This document shows positions 12,978 through 14,020 of a DNA stretch of 14,020 bases, piece by piece (the stretch's first letter is position 1; every line of letters begins with the position of its first letter). The position numbers and the translations under genes were made by a program. Under the pieces are notes generated by a model. It made no database searches and was not told the origin of the DNA. It was given only the letters and a program-made list of their open reading frames with translations. This stretch comes from Candidatus Zixiibacteriota bacterium (GTDB taxonomy: Bacteria > Zixibacteria > MSB-5A5 > JAABVY01 > JAHJOQ01). The DNA lies in assembly GCA_024275215.1 (NCBI GenBank), contig JAJRZO010000331.1, forward strand, positions 1 to 14,020. The letters are read 5' to 3'.

Positions 12978-14020
12978 ATGTTTTTATCTAAAACACAAAT
13001 CATTTTGTCCGTTTTTGTGACAATCCTGATGACAATTACTGTTGCTGCATCGATTGATATCAAAGTCAATCAGGATATGAACACAAGTGTACAGAACGAA
13101 CCGAGTATCGCAATCAATCATCATTTTACTGGTGATCCGATGAATGTGATCGTCGGTTACAATGACATCGATTCTACCCTCGGCATCAGTTACAGTTCTG
13201 ATGGTGGGATAAGTTGGTTCGATGTTCAGCTTCCCTATGTCTGGCAGAATACCGGCGATCCGTCAGTTGCATGCGATCTCAACGGCAACGCCTATGCATG
13301 TTTCCTGTCCTACGAGGGATCATGGTTCTATGGCGCCAGTGGGATATTTGTCTCAAAATCTACCGACGGCGGTCGGACTTGGCTCACGCCCGTCAAAGTC
13401 GATTCGTTGAAATATGCCGGGGGCTCGCCTGTGAAATTCGCTGATAAATGTATGATGGCTATCGATACCAATGCATTCAGTTCGCATGTGAACAATATCT
13501 ATGTTGGCTGGCAACGCGATGATACCGACGGATTGCATTCCGACATCTTCTTTGCGCGATCTACTGATGGCGGAATGTCATTCTCAACGCCGATTCAGGT
13601 AAACAACAATCCACCACAGACAGCATTAGCTGAAGGTGCTTTTCCATTCGTAGGTGCGAATGGATTGGTCTATATGACATGGTATGACTGCTATTTCAAA
13701 GGCGGTGTTCCCGGATCGCTGTATGTTGACATGTCATTCGATGGTGGGCAGACGTTCGGCGGCGATGTCAAGGTCGCGAATTTTCTCGCCCCACCTCTGT
13801 ATTCAGGCGATTGCACCAACTTCAAAGCGAAATGCTTCCCATCGGCTGCAGCCGACCCGTATGATTTCAACAAGCTGTATATTACGTATGTCTCCGATCC
13901 GGACGGCTATGAGGATGTGCGGATTGATGTCGGTGATAATCCGGGACAATCTCAGGCAGATCTACCGGTAGTCCTGCGAAATGGGAACTATGTGTATGCA
14001 GCCTGGGAGGATTTCAGAAA
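12978..14020 (+). CDS. Secreted Asp-box (BNR) beta-propeller protein, N-terminal part (runs off the right edge)
   Basis: Seen: 347 codons from ATG 12978 without a stop. GAGAGG 6 nt upstream is a good SD. The signal peptide (1 to about 25) has core IILSVFVTILMTITVAAS. Four Asp-boxes (S-x-D-x-G-x-[ST]-[WF]) are visible: SSDGGISW (73-80), STDGGRTW (128-135), STDGGMSF (195-202) and SFDGGQTF (253-260), spaced about 55-67 residues, one per propeller blade. Between them are strands such as PSVACDLNGNAYACF and NNIYVGWQ. Known: Asp-boxes mark sialidases and many non-enzymatic propellers. Sialidase catalysis needs an Arg triad and a Tyr/Glu pair that cannot be assigned in this fragment, so enzyme activity is not claimed. 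The missing C-terminus could carry a dockerin-like or sorting module like the protease in this window. It is absent from complete-ORF lists only because the stop lies outside. Confidence 0.85.
   Translation, partial: MFLSKTQIILSVFVTILMTITVAASIDIKVNQDMNTSVQNEPSIAINHHFTGDPMNVIVGYNDIDSTLGISYSSDGGISWFDVQLPYVWQNTGDPSVACDLNGNAYACFLSYEGSWFYGASGIFVSKSTDGGRTWLTPVKVDSLKYAGGSPVKFADKCMMAIDTNAFSSHVNNIYVGWQRDDTDGLHSDIFFARSTDGGMSFSTPIQVNNNPPQTALAEGAFPFVGANGLVYMTWYDCYFKGGVPGSLYVDMSFDGGQTFGGDVKVANFLAPPLYSGDCTNFKAKCFPSAAADPYDFNKLYITYVSDPDGYEDVRIDVGDNPGQSQADLPVVLRNGNYVYAAWEDFR

Noticed and set aside
1..14020. CRISPR array, prophage, plasmid or defence island
   Set aside because: No regularly spaced direct repeats, integrase, transposase, nuclease or toxin-antitoxin pair is visible; the genes are housekeeping and envelope functions.

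Overview
The window looks like chromosomal DNA of a free-living Gram-negative bacterium, probably an uncultured FCB-superphylum lineage of the Zixibacteria type. The pointers are a FadL-family outer-membrane barrel, an LpxH-like enzyme, a gingipain-family (C25) protease ending in a duplicated dockerin-like module with the tail LINYIFGGGPAP, and a secreted Asp-box protein. The lineage is inferred from style of sequence; no rRNA or other marker gene is present. Shine-Dalgarno sites are strong on most genes.

Layout. 1-1901 (minus): an outer-membrane FadL-like barrel followed after 12 bp by a lipoprotein esterase that runs off the left edge. 1902-2593: a repeat-rich spacer with promoters for both flanking genes. 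2594-6151 (plus): a 1185-residue secreted C25 cysteine peptidase with five Ig-like repeats and a dockerin-like end. 6152-6639: a second repeat-rich spacer. 6640-7959 (plus): Na+/H+ antiporter NhaA. 7962-8126 and 8130-8984 (minus): a 54-residue membrane protein, too short for most ORF cut-offs, and an unnamed multi-pass membrane protein, 3 bp apart. 9160-9999 (minus): membrane metalloprotease HtpX. 10000-10517: a third repeat-rich spacer. 10518-12783 (minus): a GT22-type GT-C glycosyltransferase followed by an LpxH-like phosphoesterase. 12978 to the right edge (plus): the N-terminal part of a secreted Asp-box (BNR) beta-propeller protein.

Functionally almost everything concerns the cell envelope: outer-membrane uptake, export of large surface proteins, ion homeostasis, membrane protein quality control and probable lipid or glycan synthesis. 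No phage, plasmid, CRISPR, toxin-antitoxin or obvious defence system is visible, and no tRNA or rRNA was seen.

The most distinctive structure lies between the genes. All three long spacers carry, in the same left-to-right order, a roughly 70-bp paired-hairpin element resembling a REPIN, followed by a hairpin built on CAGGA...TCCTGACGG. Two of the paired elements (6194-6263 and 10210-10283) are clearly diverged copies of each other. Exact inverted 29-nt copies of the CAGGA hairpin bracket the protease gene.
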